A DNA stretch of 64,000 bases from Desulfocapsa sp. (lineage in GTDB: Bacteria > Desulfobacterota > Desulfobulbia > Desulfobulbales > Desulfocapsaceae). The position numbers and the translations under genes are program-made. Positions 8,646 to 20,416 of this stretch are shown here, piece by piece. The notes below the pieces were generated by a model, which was not told the DNA's origin, did not search any database, and was given only the letters and a program-made list of their open reading frames with translations. The stretch lies in contig JAESPV010000007.1 of the NCBI GenBank assembly GCA_016765495.1, positions 87,445 through 151,444 on the forward strand, written 5' to 3'. The stretch's first letter is position 1, and each line of letters starts with the position of its first letter.

Positions 8646-10783
8646 AGCTGGTTCTCTGCATTTCTTCAATATTTCTTTTTATAATAAAGAAACTCAGTGG
8701 AGCAAACTTTACCACAAGCGGGGAAGCCCTGCCCGATGGACCTATTCTTTTTCTAGCAAATCACTTCACCCGTTTTGAAACCTTTGTTGTCCCATATCTG
8801 CTTTTTAACAAACGTAATCGCATTGCAAGATCCCTTGCTGATGACACCGTTTTTGTTGGATGGCTCGGTGGCTATATGCGTCTTGTTGGCTCAATATCCA
8901 CAAAAAACAAAGCAAGGGATTGTATCATTGCCGATGATTTTCTTTCTGGAAGAGCCGATTGGATCATCTACCCGGAAGGTCATATGGTCAAAAACAAACT
9001 GATCACTTTTGACAACGGGGAGTTCTGTATCCATACGGCCGAGCGTCAAGGCCCAGTTCATACCGGAGCTTCCGTTCTAGCATTAAAGGCAGAACTGATG
9101 AGACAGAAGGTAAAAGAATCCGATGATAATGAAAAAATCAAACGATTTTGTTCAGCCCATGAAGTGGATATCGACAGAACAATGATTAATACAGATGTCA
9201 CCCTCAACATTGTACCACTCTCCATAACTTACTATCCGGTTCGACCTGGAAAAAACAAATTGCTGCTTGGGCTTGATAAGTTGTTTAACCTTCGCGGGAC
9301 CAGATTCTTTGAAGAGCTCGAAATTGAAATTAATCTCTTGATGGATGCCAATATGCATCTTCATTTTGGTACAGCCGTCCCAGTGGAAAAATATATTCAG
9401 GATTACAAAGATGAACATAATGTTTCCCTTGAGGATAAGGACTTTAGCGCCGAGCTTTTTGATAACCAGAGGAAAAATATAATTAACGATGCCATGAAAC
9501 AAGTATATGGCAAAATGCAGGTTAATTTTGACCATATCTTTATCTTGAGCCTTGTCACAATGCCAACATTAAGAGTGTGTCCCAGCTACCTCAAAACACT
9601 CATCTATAAAAATGCCAGAGAGCTTAGAAAAATTAATGGTCTCAACCTCCACCCTGAATTAAAAGAAGAACTCTTTAAACTGATCCTTGATAAAAACTAT
9701 GCACCGTTTGTCTCTGCTATCAAACTGGCGGAAATGCAGAAAGTCCTCTTCCAAGATAGCGGGGGAGAGTATCTCTTAGACAAGAATCTTCTTGAAAAAG
9801 AATACGATTTCAATAAGATAAGAGTAAAAAACACCCTGCAAGTTATACTCAACGAAATTAAATGGCAGCGTGACATTGTTGAGCTTGCAAATCATAACGC
9901 CACATACAAAGAACAGGAACTGCGAATTGACAATTTCGAACATATTCAACAACAGGATTGGAATTGCTACAAAAAAGAGTATCTTATTTACCATGACAAC
10001 GTGCCGGCCAAAACCAATATTGGTGCTCCTGCACTATGGTTTGATGCAAAAAACAGCGTAGGCCTGGTCTTTTCACATGGCTACATGGCGGTTCCCGCAG
10101 AAGGCAGAAAACTGGCAGAATACCTTTTTGATAAAGGTATCAATGTCTATCTGCCACGACTAAGAGGACATGGCACAAACCCTGAAGCTTTAAAACATGT
10201 GAGTGCAGGTGACTGGGAACTTGATTTTGAATGCGCATTTACAATGATGCGGCAGGTGTGTGACAAGGTCTTTATCGGCGGATTTTCAACAGGCGGGTTG
10301 CTGGCTCTTTTGCACGCTGCACAGTATGAAGTGGATGGTGTAATCGCTATTAATTCGGCGTTAAAACTTAACAACCTTCAGGTAAGTTACATTGTGCCGA
10401 CCCTGCATGCATTTAATGAAATGATCGGTTACCTGCACGCTAAAGGAATAAAAGAGTGGATCGACAATGATACTGAAAACCCTGCTATCAACTATACCAA
10501 ACACCCCTTAGCCTCCATCGCCCAAATGGAAAAGGTTATGACGCAAGTGGACAAAACACTTGAAAAAATAACAGATCCCATATTGGTTCTGCAAGGAGAT
10601 AATGATCCGGTTGTTAATCCTAAAAGTGCACAGCTTATCTACCATCGTGTAAATGCTTCAATAAAAAAACTGGTTTTGGTACCAAGAAAAAATCATATCA
10701 TTGTCACAGGTGAGGGAGCAGATGAGATTTTCCAAAGTGTCCACCGTTTTATCGAAGATGTCTTAAAGAGAACCCATCATTAA
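8639..10783 (+). CDS. fusion of PlsC-like acyltransferase and alpha/beta hydrolase
   Basis: This 714-residue protein joins two lipid enzymes. The N-terminal half starts with a hydrophobic segment (residues 4-18) and an acyltransferase-like domain with LANHFTRFE in place of the classical NHxxxxD motif, so the acidic partner is Glu rather than Asp. WIIYPEGHMVKN matches the family's PEG motif. After a helical linker (about 290-455), the C-terminal half is an alpha/beta hydrolase: oxyanion region FSHGY, nucleophile elbow GGFSTGGLL, acid LQGDNDPVV and a late His in PRKNHIIV. The gene overlaps fadE by seven bases and ends the beta-oxidation cluster. It may remodel or release acyl chains at the membrane (inference). 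Either domain alone would be ordinary; the fusion and the HX4E variant are not. Confidence 0.75.
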   Translation: MLKLVLCISSIFLFIIKKLSGANFTTSGEALPDGPILFLANHFTRFETFVVPYLLFNKRNRIARSLADDTVFVGWLGGYMRLVGSISTKNKARDCIIADDFLSGRADWIIYPEGHMVKNKLITFDNGEFCIHTAERQGPVHTGASVLALKAELMRQKVKESDDNEKIKRFCSAHEVDIDRTMINTDVTLNIVPLSITYYPVRPGKNKLLLGLDKLFNLRGTRFFEELEIEINLLMDANMHLHFGTAVPVEKYIQDYKDEHNVSLEDKDFSAELFDNQRKNIINDAMKQVYGKMQVNFDHIFILSLVTMPTLRVCPSYLKTLIYKNARELRKINGLNLHPELKEELFKLILDKNYAPFVSAIKLAEMQKVLFQDSGGEYLLDKNLLEKEYDFNKIRVKNTLQVILNEIKWQRDIVELANHNATYKEQELRIDNFEHIQQQDWNCYKKEYLIYHDNVPAKTNIGAPALWFDAKNSVGLVFSHGYMAVPAEGRKLAEYLFDKGINVYLPRLRGHGTNPEALKHVSAGDWELDFECAFTMMRQVCDKVFIGGFSTGGLLALLHAAQYEVDGVIAINSALKLNNLQVSYIVPTLHAFNEMIGYLHAKGIKEWIDNDTENPAINYTKHPLASIAQMEKVMTQVDKTLEKITDPILVLQGDNDPVVNPKSAQLIYHRVNASIKKLVLVPRKNHIIVTGEGADEIFQSVHRFIEDVLKRTHH

Positions 10784-10830
10784 TCAATCTGATAAACCAA
10801 TAGTTGCAAAATTCGACAAAAGGCTGCCCT

Positions 10831-13635
10831 ATGAACAATTCCGATTCCACACAAATCGACACACGAAAACAATTACAGATTAACGGTAAAGAGTATACTA
10901 TTTACTCGCTTCAAACCTTAAAAGATAACGGTTTTGACAATATCGATTCCCTCCCCTTTTCCATTCGCATCCTGCTTGAAAACCTGTTGCGCCATGTCCA
11001 TACCAAGATGGTGAATGAAGAAGATATTGTCAATCTGGCCTCCTGGCAGCCGGTGATGCCAGCCCCCAAAGCCATCCCATTTATGCCCGGTCGTGTCGTT
11101 CTACAGGATTTCACCGGCGTGCCTGCACTTGTTGATCTGGCAGCTCTTCGGTCTGCCGTTGCCAAAGCCGGAGGAGATCCGGAAGCAATGAACCCCTTTA
11201 TTCCAGCAGATCTCATCATAGATCATTCTATCCAGGTTGATCGCGCAGGTGATGCAAGTGCTTTTTCCTACAATGTACAACGAGAGTTTGAACGAAATCA
11301 GGAGCGTTACACCATGCTGCGCTGGGGGCAGAAGGCTTTTACGAATTTTCGGGTAATACCACCCGGTACCGGAATTGTTCACCAGGTAAATCTTGAATAT
11401 CTTGCCTCAGTTGTGAGAACAGTTGAAAGAGATACGACACTGCTTGCCTTTCCGGATACTGTTATAGGCACGGACTCTCATACCACCATGATTAACGGCC
11501 TGGGGGTACTTGGATGGGGTGTCGGGGGGATTGAGGCAGAAGCAGTCCTTCTGGGACAGCCCTACTCCATGCAGATTCCAGAAGTTGTCGGGGTAAGACT
11601 AACAGGAAAACTCAAGGAAGGAATAACAGCAACCGATCTGGTACTCACCATCACTGAATTCTTAAGGAGTAAAGGTGTTGTCACCCGTTTTGTCGAATTT
11701 TTCGGCGCAGGTCTCAAAGAACTCAGCCTGCCAGACCGGGCAACGATTGCCAATATGTCTCCTGAATACGGCGCAACCATGGGTTTTTTCCCTGTAGACG
11801 AAATAACTCTTAACTATCTCCATGAAAGTGGCAGAGATACCAAACTCATCAACCTTGTAGAACAATATAATAAAGAACAGGGGCTCTTCCTTTCCCAGGA
11901 CAGCCCTGAACCGATTTACAGCACCACTTACGAAATTCCCCTCGACCATGTCGAGCCAAGTCTTGCCGGGCCCCGAAAACCCCAGGAGCGAATTTCCTTA
12001 TCAGGGATGCACGATGCCTTTATTACTCAACTGACAAAAAAAAACAATACTCAGAAATCTGCGGATATAAATCGCTGCAACTGCTGGGATGATGAGGGTG
12101 GTTCCTGCCAATTTATTCCATCGAATAATGGCTACCCGATAAAACCCGGTCACACATTACGGGGTGGCTACTTTGATCTCAATGGAGAACAAACATATAT
12201 TAATGATGGCTCCATTGTTATTGCTGCCATTACAAGCTGTACAAACACCTCAAATCCAGCAGTTATGATCAGTGCCGGCCTTCTGTCCCGTAAAGCTGTT
12301 GAACTTGGCCTGCAGACAAAACCATGGGTGAAAACCAGCATGGCCCCCGGTTCAAAAGTTGTCAGTCGCTACCTTACTGACGCCGGACTCATGACACCAC
12401 TGGAAAGCTTAGGGTTTCACATTGTCGGCTACGGCTGTACTACATGTATCGGCAACAGCGGCCCTCTGAACAAAGAGCTGGCCGCACTTATCGAAAAGAA
12501 GCAATTACTGACAAGCTCTATTTTGAGTGGCAATCGTAATTTCGAGGCACGTATACATCCTCTTGTTCATGCTAATTATCTCTGTTCACCGCCGCTGGTA
12601 GTTGCCTACGCCATTGCTGGTACTGTGAATATAGATTTAGTCAATGATCCTCTGGGAACCGATCAAAATGGTTCCCCTGTATACCTTAAAGATATCTGGC
12701 CAACTACTGAAGAGATTCAAGCTGTTGTTACCGAGACAATTACTCCCGAATTGTTTACATCAAGCTACTCTGATATTTTTTCCGGTGATGCAACCTGGAA
12801 TAATCTGAAAATTTCTGACAGCAAACTGTTTGATTGGCAAGATGACTCATCATACATTAAAGAACCACCGTTTTTCAAAGATATATCCGGAGAACCTCCA
12901 GCACGGCATGACATAAACAATGCTGCCACCTTAGCCATTTTTGGTGATACTATAACAACCGACCACATCTCTCCCGCAGGAGCAATCCCACCAGACAGTC
13001 CAGCCGGACAATATCTTCAAGACCTGGGTATAGTACCTGAAGATTTCAATAGTTACGGATCACGACGCGGTAATCATCAGGTCATGGTACGCGGTACCTT
13101 TGCAAATATTCGTATCCGCAACCAGATGGCAGATAAGGAAGGTGGATTCACCCGTTATATGCCGGATGACGAAGCAATGAGCATCTATGACGCAGCTATG
13201 AAATATAAGCAAACTAAAACACCATTGGTTATTTTTGCAGGTGATGATTACGGCACCGGAAGTTCACGGGACTGGGCAGCAAAGGGTACATTACTCCTTG
13301 GGATAAAAGCTGTTTTTGCAAAATCATACGAACGCATCCATCGAAGCAATCTTGTGGGAATGGGAGTGTTACCACTCCAGTTTGAGGCGGGAACAGACAC
13401 TGATTCTCTGGGAATTGACGGCAGCGAAAAAATTACGATAACAGGAATCACCAAGGGACTGACTCCTGGCGGAAAAGTCACAGTAACAATTCAGAAAAAA
13501 GATGATAAAAACCCAATCTCTTTTACAGCTTCTGTGCGCCTCGATAATGATATGGAAGTAGAATACTATCGTCATGGCGGCATCCTGCACAAGGTACTCC
13601 GGCAAATACTTGCACAGGAAACAAACTCAGAGTAA
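10831..13635 (+). CDS. acnA: aconitate hydratase A
   Basis: This 934-residue [4Fe-4S] enzyme isomerises citrate and isocitrate. The cluster cysteines are seen in AITSCTNTSNP and GYGCTTCIGNSGPL. Other landmarks are TVIGTDSHTTMINGLGVLGWGVGGIEAEA near residue 210 and the swivel-domain motif AGDDYGTGSSRDWAAKG. Length and motifs fit the AcnA/IRP1-like family rather than AcnB. A linker segment around residues 410-430 contains an unusual Cys-rich stretch (INRCNCWDDEGGSC). A longer frame begins at a TTG (10804), but ATG 10831 behind AAAAGG is preferred. The gene lies 47 bp after the hydrolase fusion and 15 bp before the CheD-HDOD gene, so it may be read through from the lipid cluster. Confidence 0.93.
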   Translation: MNNSDSTQIDTRKQLQINGKEYTIYSLQTLKDNGFDNIDSLPFSIRILLENLLRHVHTKMVNEEDIVNLASWQPVMPAPKAIPFMPGRVVLQDFTGVPALVDLAALRSAVAKAGGDPEAMNPFIPADLIIDHSIQVDRAGDASAFSYNVQREFERNQERYTMLRWGQKAFTNFRVIPPGTGIVHQVNLEYLASVVRTVERDTTLLAFPDTVIGTDSHTTMINGLGVLGWGVGGIEAEAVLLGQPYSMQIPEVVGVRLTGKLKEGITATDLVLTITEFLRSKGVVTRFVEFFGAGLKELSLPDRATIANMSPEYGATMGFFPVDEITLNYLHESGRDTKLINLVEQYNKEQGLFLSQDSPEPIYSTTYEIPLDHVEPSLAGPRKPQERISLSGMHDAFITQLTKKNNTQKSADINRCNCWDDEGGSCQFIPSNNGYPIKPGHTLRGGYFDLNGEQTYINDGSIVIAAITSCTNTSNPAVMISAGLLSRKAVELGLQTKPWVKTSMAPGSKVVSRYLTDAGLMTPLESLGFHIVGYGCTTCIGNSGPLNKELAALIEKKQLLTSSILSGNRNFEARIHPLVHANYLCSPPLVVAYAIAGTVNIDLVNDPLGTDQNGSPVYLKDIWPTTEEIQAVVTETITPELFTSSYSDIFSGDATWNNLKISDSKLFDWQDDSSYIKEPPFFKDISGEPPARHDINNAATLAIFGDTITTDHISPAGAIPPDSPAGQYLQDLGIVPEDFNSYGSRRGNHQVMVRGTFANIRIRNQMADKEGGFTRYMPDDEAMSIYDAAMKYKQTKTPLVIFAGDDYGTGSSRDWAAKGTLLLGIKAVFAKSYERIHRSNLVGMGVLPLQFEAGTDTDSLGIDGSEKITITGITKGLTPGGKVTVTIQKKDDKNPISFTASVRLDNDMEVEYYRHGGILHKVLRQILAQETNSE

Positions 13636-13650
13636 GCGAATTATACGATC

Positions 13651-15009
13651 ATGCCAAACTTACAGCGATATCAGGTTGCCTCCGGCACGTATTATTTGGC
13701 TAAGTCAGTACCGCTGATACTTAAAGCCTCGCTGGGAACCTGCGTTGGGGTGGCACTCTATGATCAAGAGAACGGAATAGGTGGAATAATTCATCTGCTG
13801 CTTGACAAACCACCATCACATGCGGGCAGTTTCCAGCCAGAGAAATATGCCCAAACCGGACTACCAGTTTTTTATAATGCGCTTTTAGATCTGGGAGCTT
13901 CACGGAAAAATCTTAGTGCCTTTGTTGCCGGAGGTGCACTCGTTGGTCCTTTGCAGGAATATGATTTGGCATTTGATATTGGTGGACGCACAACCGAACG
14001 CGTTATAGAATTTCTCGCCAGAAAACGCATAGACATTATAAAATCAGAAACCGGTGGTTTTTTCACATGTGTTTTAAGTCTCAATATGAAAACCTGGGAA
14101 TGCACCATTGAACCGACTGGTTTTGAACAATATGGCCTGAACGATCGTGTCCAGATATCTACTGCGGACGAAATAAATCTCTCAATGGAGAAATTGCTAC
14201 CTATTCCACAGGTTGCATTGAAAATATTGCGGCTCATTAATGAAGATGACTATGAAATCTCATTATTGACTGAGGAAATGCGTAAAGACCAAGTTCTTAG
14301 TGGTCTCACGATAAAGCTTTGTAACTCAGTTTATTTTCCGAACAGAAACACTATCGACTCCATGGATCACGCATTGGTCTATTTAGGGCAAAAAAAATTG
14401 GTCAAATTTGTAATTGTTGCTGCCATAAAATCATTTTTCAATCAAGCAGGTATGGGATATTCTTTATGTAAAGGAGGCATTTATCATCATGCAGTCGGAA
14501 CTGCCATCATCGCGGAAGAGATCGCCAGAGCAACTGAAAAAGTAGATCCTTCTTTGGCATATACCGCAGGGTTGCTGCATGATATAGGTAAAGTCGTTTT
14601 GGATCAACATATCCAGACTGTGTTGCCGCTTTTTTATAGACAGTTTTATGAAGAAGGGAAATGTTCTTTAGAAATTGAAAAATCCATTTTTGGCATTGAT
14701 CACCAGGACGCAGGCAGTACCCTGGCTCAACGATGGTCATTTCCACAATCACTGATTGAAATCATAAAGCACCACCACCAACCCGAAAAGAGTGTGCAAT
14801 ACAAAGTCCTTGCCCATATCATTTATCTGGCAGATCTTCTCATGTCCAGATTTCATGTGGGCCTAGAGCTTGAGCGCTTACATACTGATGCATTAACGGA
14901 ACGTCTGGCGGTATTAGGGTTTTCAATTAATTCATTTTCGGATATTGTTGATATGATTCCCGTTAAAGCTTTGGAATCTTCATCAAACATGGCCTTGACA
15001 AGTGATTAG
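13651..15009 (+). CDS. CheD-HDOD fusion protein
   Basis: This 452-residue cytoplasmic protein has two signalling domains. Residues 1-155 are a CheD-type chemoreceptor glutamine deamidase: the catalytic Cys31 lies in LGTCVGVALYD and His48 in GGIIHLLLD, both retained. Residues about 185-395 form an HDOD domain starting LPIPQVALKILRLI. Unusually for HDOD, a metal-binding-like GLLHDIGK sequence is kept near residue 312, with HHHQPEK further on. CheD acts on methyl-accepting chemotaxis proteins, and the only one in the window lies about 8 kb away. The gene starts 15 bp after acnA and is followed by a sensor kinase, so it may belong to a sensory output pathway. Whether the HD residues give phosphodiesterase activity is unknown. 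Confidence 0.85.
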   Translation: MPNLQRYQVASGTYYLAKSVPLILKASLGTCVGVALYDQENGIGGIIHLLLDKPPSHAGSFQPEKYAQTGLPVFYNALLDLGASRKNLSAFVAGGALVGPLQEYDLAFDIGGRTTERVIEFLARKRIDIIKSETGGFFTCVLSLNMKTWECTIEPTGFEQYGLNDRVQISTADEINLSMEKLLPIPQVALKILRLINEDDYEISLLTEEMRKDQVLSGLTIKLCNSVYFPNRNTIDSMDHALVYLGQKKLVKFVIVAAIKSFFNQAGMGYSLCKGGIYHHAVGTAIIAEEIARATEKVDPSLAYTAGLLHDIGKVVLDQHIQTVLPLFYRQFYEEGKCSLEIEKSIFGIDHQDAGSTLAQRWSFPQSLIEIIKHHHQPEKSVQYKVLAHIIYLADLLMSRFHVGLELERLHTDALTERLAVLGFSINSFSDIVDMIPVKALESSSNMALTSD

Positions 15010-15044
15010 TTTGAAAAAAATAATACTTACAGGATCTAAGAAAT

Positions 15045-17108
15045 ATGACTCATGCTGGCTTTTACAATTCATTTTTTTATCGATCGCTGTTCCATATTAT
15101 TTTTTTTATTGTTCTGTGTATATCAACCACAAGCGTTGCCAGTCCGAATCAAGCTTCACAGGAAAAAACTCTTTTAATTGGAACTAACAAAGACTTTGCC
15201 CCTTTTGAATTTATAAATTCAAAAGGAGTACCTGATGGATTTACAATAGATTTAATGTCAGCTGTTGCCAAGCAACAGGGGCTGAGTATTAAATTTATGC
15301 CCGATACATGGAGTAACGTTCGCCGTGATCTGAAGGACAGGAAAATCGATGCAGTCACAGGGATGATGTATTCAAAAGCAAGAGATACAATATATGATTT
15401 TTCTGTGCCCAATGTAATCATCCCCTATATATTAATCAAACGTAAAGGTACCCAGATACAGTCTCTTGATGATGTTAAAGAGCAGGAAATCATCGTCGTT
15501 GAGAATGTTTATGCGCACGATTGGTTGCTTGAAAACAAAATCACAAATTCGATCATTACTGTAAAGAGCCCCACCGAAGCACTCCGACTTTTGGCATCTG
15601 GTAAACATGATTGTGTCATTATTCCTCGCCTGCATGGACTGGATCTTATAGATGATTTAAAAATAAACAATATAGAATCCACTGGCCCTCCTATTCTGGC
15701 ACACAAATTGAGTTTTGCCGTGATTGAAGACAATTACGAACTTTTAGCAAAACTAAATGAAGGGATATTTGCATTACACCAAACAGGTGAGTATGACGAA
15801 ATTTATCTTAAGTGGTTTTCCGTCACTAAACAGAGCAAGCAAATCCGTAAAATAACAAAGTATGTTTTACTCTTCTTTGCCCTGATTATTCTTTTATTGC
15901 TAATGGTTTTATTTTGGAATTGGCTGCTGAAACGAGCGGTGCACCGTAAAACAGAAGAACTGTGTCAAAATGAAGCCAGGATGAAACAAATAGTGGAAGG
16001 AATTCCAATCCCTACGTATGTGGTTGATGAAAATCGTAAAGTAACCCATTGGAACAGGGCTTGCGAATTATTAACAGGTAAAACAGCCGATCAAATAGTT
16101 GGCACAAAGAATTACTACAAAGCATTTTATGCTAACAAAACATACTCAATTGTTGATCTTTTATTAGATAATGTTTTAACGAAACGTGTGCAACAACACG
16201 ACAGTACAACCTATAGAGAATCATCTGTATTAAAAGGAGCCTACGAGACAGAACTGTACTTCAGTGATCTAGGTGTAGATGGCAAATGGCTCTATGGAAC
16301 AGCTGTACTGCTTAGAGACGAAACCGGAGATATCAATGGCGCCATTGAAACCTGGCAGGATTTAACAGAGTCCAAACAATTAGAGAGACAGTTCATTCAA
16401 TCGCAAAAGATGGAGGCTATTGGAACACTAGCCAGCGGTATCGCCCATGATTTCAACAATATTTTGACAGTGGTAAGCGTCCATGCACAAATGGCCTTAT
16501 TAAACTCGTCAAAAGAATCATCAGTAGTTGAGAATCTGGAACACATCCTTTCCGCTGGTAAACATGCAAAAAATTTAGTTAACCAGATCCTTACCTTTAG
16601 TCGCCAAGCTGAAATTGAGATCGAGCCCATTCAACTCACTGAGACAGTGGAAGAAACACTCAAACTATTCAGATCGTCATTACCACCGAACATCAAAATG
16701 CAACAAGTGATACAATCCGATGCTTTGGTTATGGCCGATGCAACTCATATCCATCAGATAGTAATGAATTTGTGTACCAACGCAAAACATGCAATGGCAG
16801 ACACAGGTGGAGTTCTCGAGGTTGGGTTATCTGACGTGCAGATAGATAAAGATCAAATCAGCCCCCAAGTCAACCTGATATCAGGAAAATTTATTAAATT
16901 GACGATCAGTGATACTGGTCATGGCATTCCATTGGAAGTCCAAAATAAAATTTTAGATCCGTTTTTTACAACTAAACAAAGGGGAGAAGGTACCGGCATG
17001 GGGCTATCCGTTACCCACGGAATTGTAACACAATACGGCGGGACAATTGATTTTAAGAGTGAACTCGGCAAGGGGACAGTGTTTCACATATATTTACCAA
17101 TTGTATAA
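15045..17108 (+). CDS. sensor histidine kinase with periplasmic solute-binding and PAS domains
   Basis: This 687-residue membrane kinase has an N-terminal signal/anchor (about 13-32) and a periplasmic family-3 solute-binding domain (about 40-265, with GTNKDFAPFEF and GFTIDLMSAVA). One transmembrane helix follows (YVLLFFALIILLLLMVLFW, about 275-295), then a PAS domain (about 310-430), a dimerisation/H-box SGIAHDFNNIL (His near 468) and an ATPase domain with NLCTNAKHAM, DTGHGIP and GTGMGLSV. The ligand is probably an amino acid or similar small polar molecule by domain type, as in BvgS/EvgS-like sensors. No receiver domain is attached and no response regulator is adjacent, so it is an orphan kinase. 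The start has AGGA ten bases upstream. Confidence 0.88.
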   Translation: MTHAGFYNSFFYRSLFHIIFFIVLCISTTSVASPNQASQEKTLLIGTNKDFAPFEFINSKGVPDGFTIDLMSAVAKQQGLSIKFMPDTWSNVRRDLKDRKIDAVTGMMYSKARDTIYDFSVPNVIIPYILIKRKGTQIQSLDDVKEQEIIVVENVYAHDWLLENKITNSIITVKSPTEALRLLASGKHDCVIIPRLHGLDLIDDLKINNIESTGPPILAHKLSFAVIEDNYELLAKLNEGIFALHQTGEYDEIYLKWFSVTKQSKQIRKITKYVLLFFALIILLLLMVLFWNWLLKRAVHRKTEELCQNEARMKQIVEGIPIPTYVVDENRKVTHWNRACELLTGKTADQIVGTKNYYKAFYANKTYSIVDLLLDNVLTKRVQQHDSTTYRESSVLKGAYETELYFSDLGVDGKWLYGTAVLLRDETGDINGAIETWQDLTESKQLERQFIQSQKMEAIGTLASGIAHDFNNILTVVSVHAQMALLNSSKESSVVENLEHILSAGKHAKNLVNQILTFSRQAEIEIEPIQLTETVEETLKLFRSSLPPNIKMQQVIQSDALVMADATHIHQIVMNLCTNAKHAMADTGGVLEVGLSDVQIDKDQISPQVNLISGKFIKLTISDTGHGIPLEVQNKILDPFFTTKQRGEGTGMGLSVTHGIVTQYGGTIDFKSELGKGTVFHIYLPIV

Positions 17109-17223
17109 TTATGGCGCAAAAGGGTCATATGGGCAACGCAGGGTACCAGGAAATTATTTTGAGATTTGAGCATAACAGGAAATAAAGTTTCCTAATCCAT
17201 CTAATTCAAGCAAGCACATTTCT

Positions 17224-18615
17224 TTAGCCCTTGGGCAAAATCATCTCTTCCGGAACTATCAACTGGTCAAATTGCTCAGCAGTTACAAGACCAAGCTTCA
17301 CAGCCGCTTCTTTTAAGGAACACTTATCACTGTGGGCAGTCTTTGCGATTTTTGCACTGTTTTCATAACCTATATGCGGGTTCAAAGCTGTGACCAGCAT
17401 CAGAGAATGAGCAAGGTTGTCTTTAATCTTATCCAGTTCCGGTTCAATTCCCACCGCACAATGATCGTTGAAAGAGCGCATAGCATCAGCAAGAAGCGTG
17501 GTGGATTGCAAAAAATTATAAATAATAACCGGTTTGAAGACATTGAGCTGAAAATTCCCCTGACTGGCAGCAAACGCGATGGTGGAATCATTGCCAAATA
17601 CCTGGCAGGCTACCATGGTCAGAGCCTCAGCCTGGGTAGGATTCACTTTTCCAGGCATAATTGAGCTACCCGGTTCATTTGCAGGAATTGTTATTTCACC
17701 GATTCCGCAGCGAGGGCCACTGGCAAGCCAGCGAATATCATTGGCTATCTTCATCAGGTTGGCAGCAAGGGCCTTTAGGGCACCACTTGTTGCAACCAGC
17801 GCATCATGGGAAGTAAGTGCCTGAAACTTATTGGGCGCAGAAAAAAATCGCTTCGCTGTATATTCTGAAATTTTTCCAGCTACCCGATCACCAAACTCGG
17901 GATGAGCATTTATTCCTGTTCCAACAGCAGTACCTCCGATTGCAAGTGCACGTACATACTCCAGCGTATCTTTTAATTGATTTTGATTACTGTCAAGCAT
18001 CGCAACCCAGCCACTGATTTCCTGCCCCAGAGAGAGCGGTGTTGCATCCATCAAATGGGTTCGTCCTATTTTAATTATACCTTTATACTGTTGCGCCTTG
18101 TTATCCAGTGTGTTGCGTAAAAGGGACAGTGCAGGAACGAGAATGTTTTCCACTTCGACAACAGCCGCAATATGCATGGCAGTGGGAAACGTATCATTAG
18201 AACTCTGTGACATATTGACATCGTCATTTGGGTGAACCAACCTGCCTCCGGTAAGATCACCACCCAGGATCTGGGTAGCACGATTGGCTATCACTTCATT
18301 ACAGTTCATATTGGTCTGGGTGCCACTACCAGTCTGCCAGACAGAAAGAGGAAATTCATCGTCATGCTTTCCGGCAAGAATCTCGTCACAGGCGCATACA
18401 ATCGCCTCCTGCTTTCCGCGGTCAATTTTTTCCAGATCAAGATTTACAGAAACACAGGCTTTTTTTAACTGCGCAAATGCATAAAGTAAAGCTAATGGCA
18501 TTTTTTCCATTCCGATTCGGAAATTTTGCAGGCTGCGCGCAGTCTGTGCCCCCCACAGGCGATCTGCAGGAACCTGCATATCACCCATGGTATCTTTTTC
18601 AATACGATAATTCAT
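17224..18615 (-). CDS. fumC: fumarate hydratase, class II
   Basis: This 463-residue, iron-independent fumarase interconverts fumarate and malate. The family signature [13 protein letters not shown] and the substrate-binding sequences [14 protein letters not shown] (here [13 protein letters not shown]), [12 protein letters not shown] and [13 protein letters not shown] are intact. Length is typical. It is transcribed away from enolase; the shared 350-bp intergenic region presumably holds both promoters. With citrate synthase and aconitase it gives three TCA enzymes in the window. The ATG at 18615 has GGAG about seven bases upstream on the minus strand. Confidence 0.95.
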   Translation of the reverse strand: MNYRIEKDTMGDMQVPADRLWGAQTARSLQNFRIGMEKMPLALLYAFAQLKKACVSVNLDLEKIDRGKQEAIVCACDEILAGKHDDEFPLSVWQTGSGTQTNMNCNEVIANRATQILGGDLTGGRLVHPNDDVNMSQSSNDTFPTAMHIAAVVEVENILVPALSLLRNTLDNKAQQYKGIIKIGRTHLMDATPLSLGQEISGWVAMLDSNQNQLKDTLEYVRALAIGGTAVGTGINAHPEFGDRVAGKISEYTAKRFFSAPNKFQALTSHDALVATSGALKALAANLMKIANDIRWLASGPRCGIGEITIPANEPGSSIMPGKVNPTQAEALTMVACQVFGNDSTIAFAASQGNFQLNVFKPVIIYNFLQSTTLLADAMRSFNDHCAVGIEPELDKIKDNLAHSLMLVTALNPHIGYENSAKIAKTAHSDKCSLKEAAVKLGLVTAEQFDQLIVPEEMILPKG

Positions 18616-20277
<1,662 letters not shown>

Positions 20278-20298
20278 CATGGCATACACAATACGGAG

Positions 20299-20321
20299 AC
20301 CTGAAAGCAGAGCATTCAGGT
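20299..20321 (+). terminator. weak hairpin after enolase
   Basis: A 7-bp perfect stem (ACCTGAA / TTCAGGT) with a 9-base loop lies 50 bp after the enolase stop, followed by a short T-rich tract (ATTGTTTTCG). This is possible but weak as an intrinsic terminator. Confidence 0.3.
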
Positions 20322-20416
20322 CAGGTATTGTTTTCGTAGTGCTTAACAGGCGTTTGAGGATCTGGAATCAACCGATGAAGTCCATTTTTGACATAGGGCG
20401 CAGGACTGGTTGCGCT

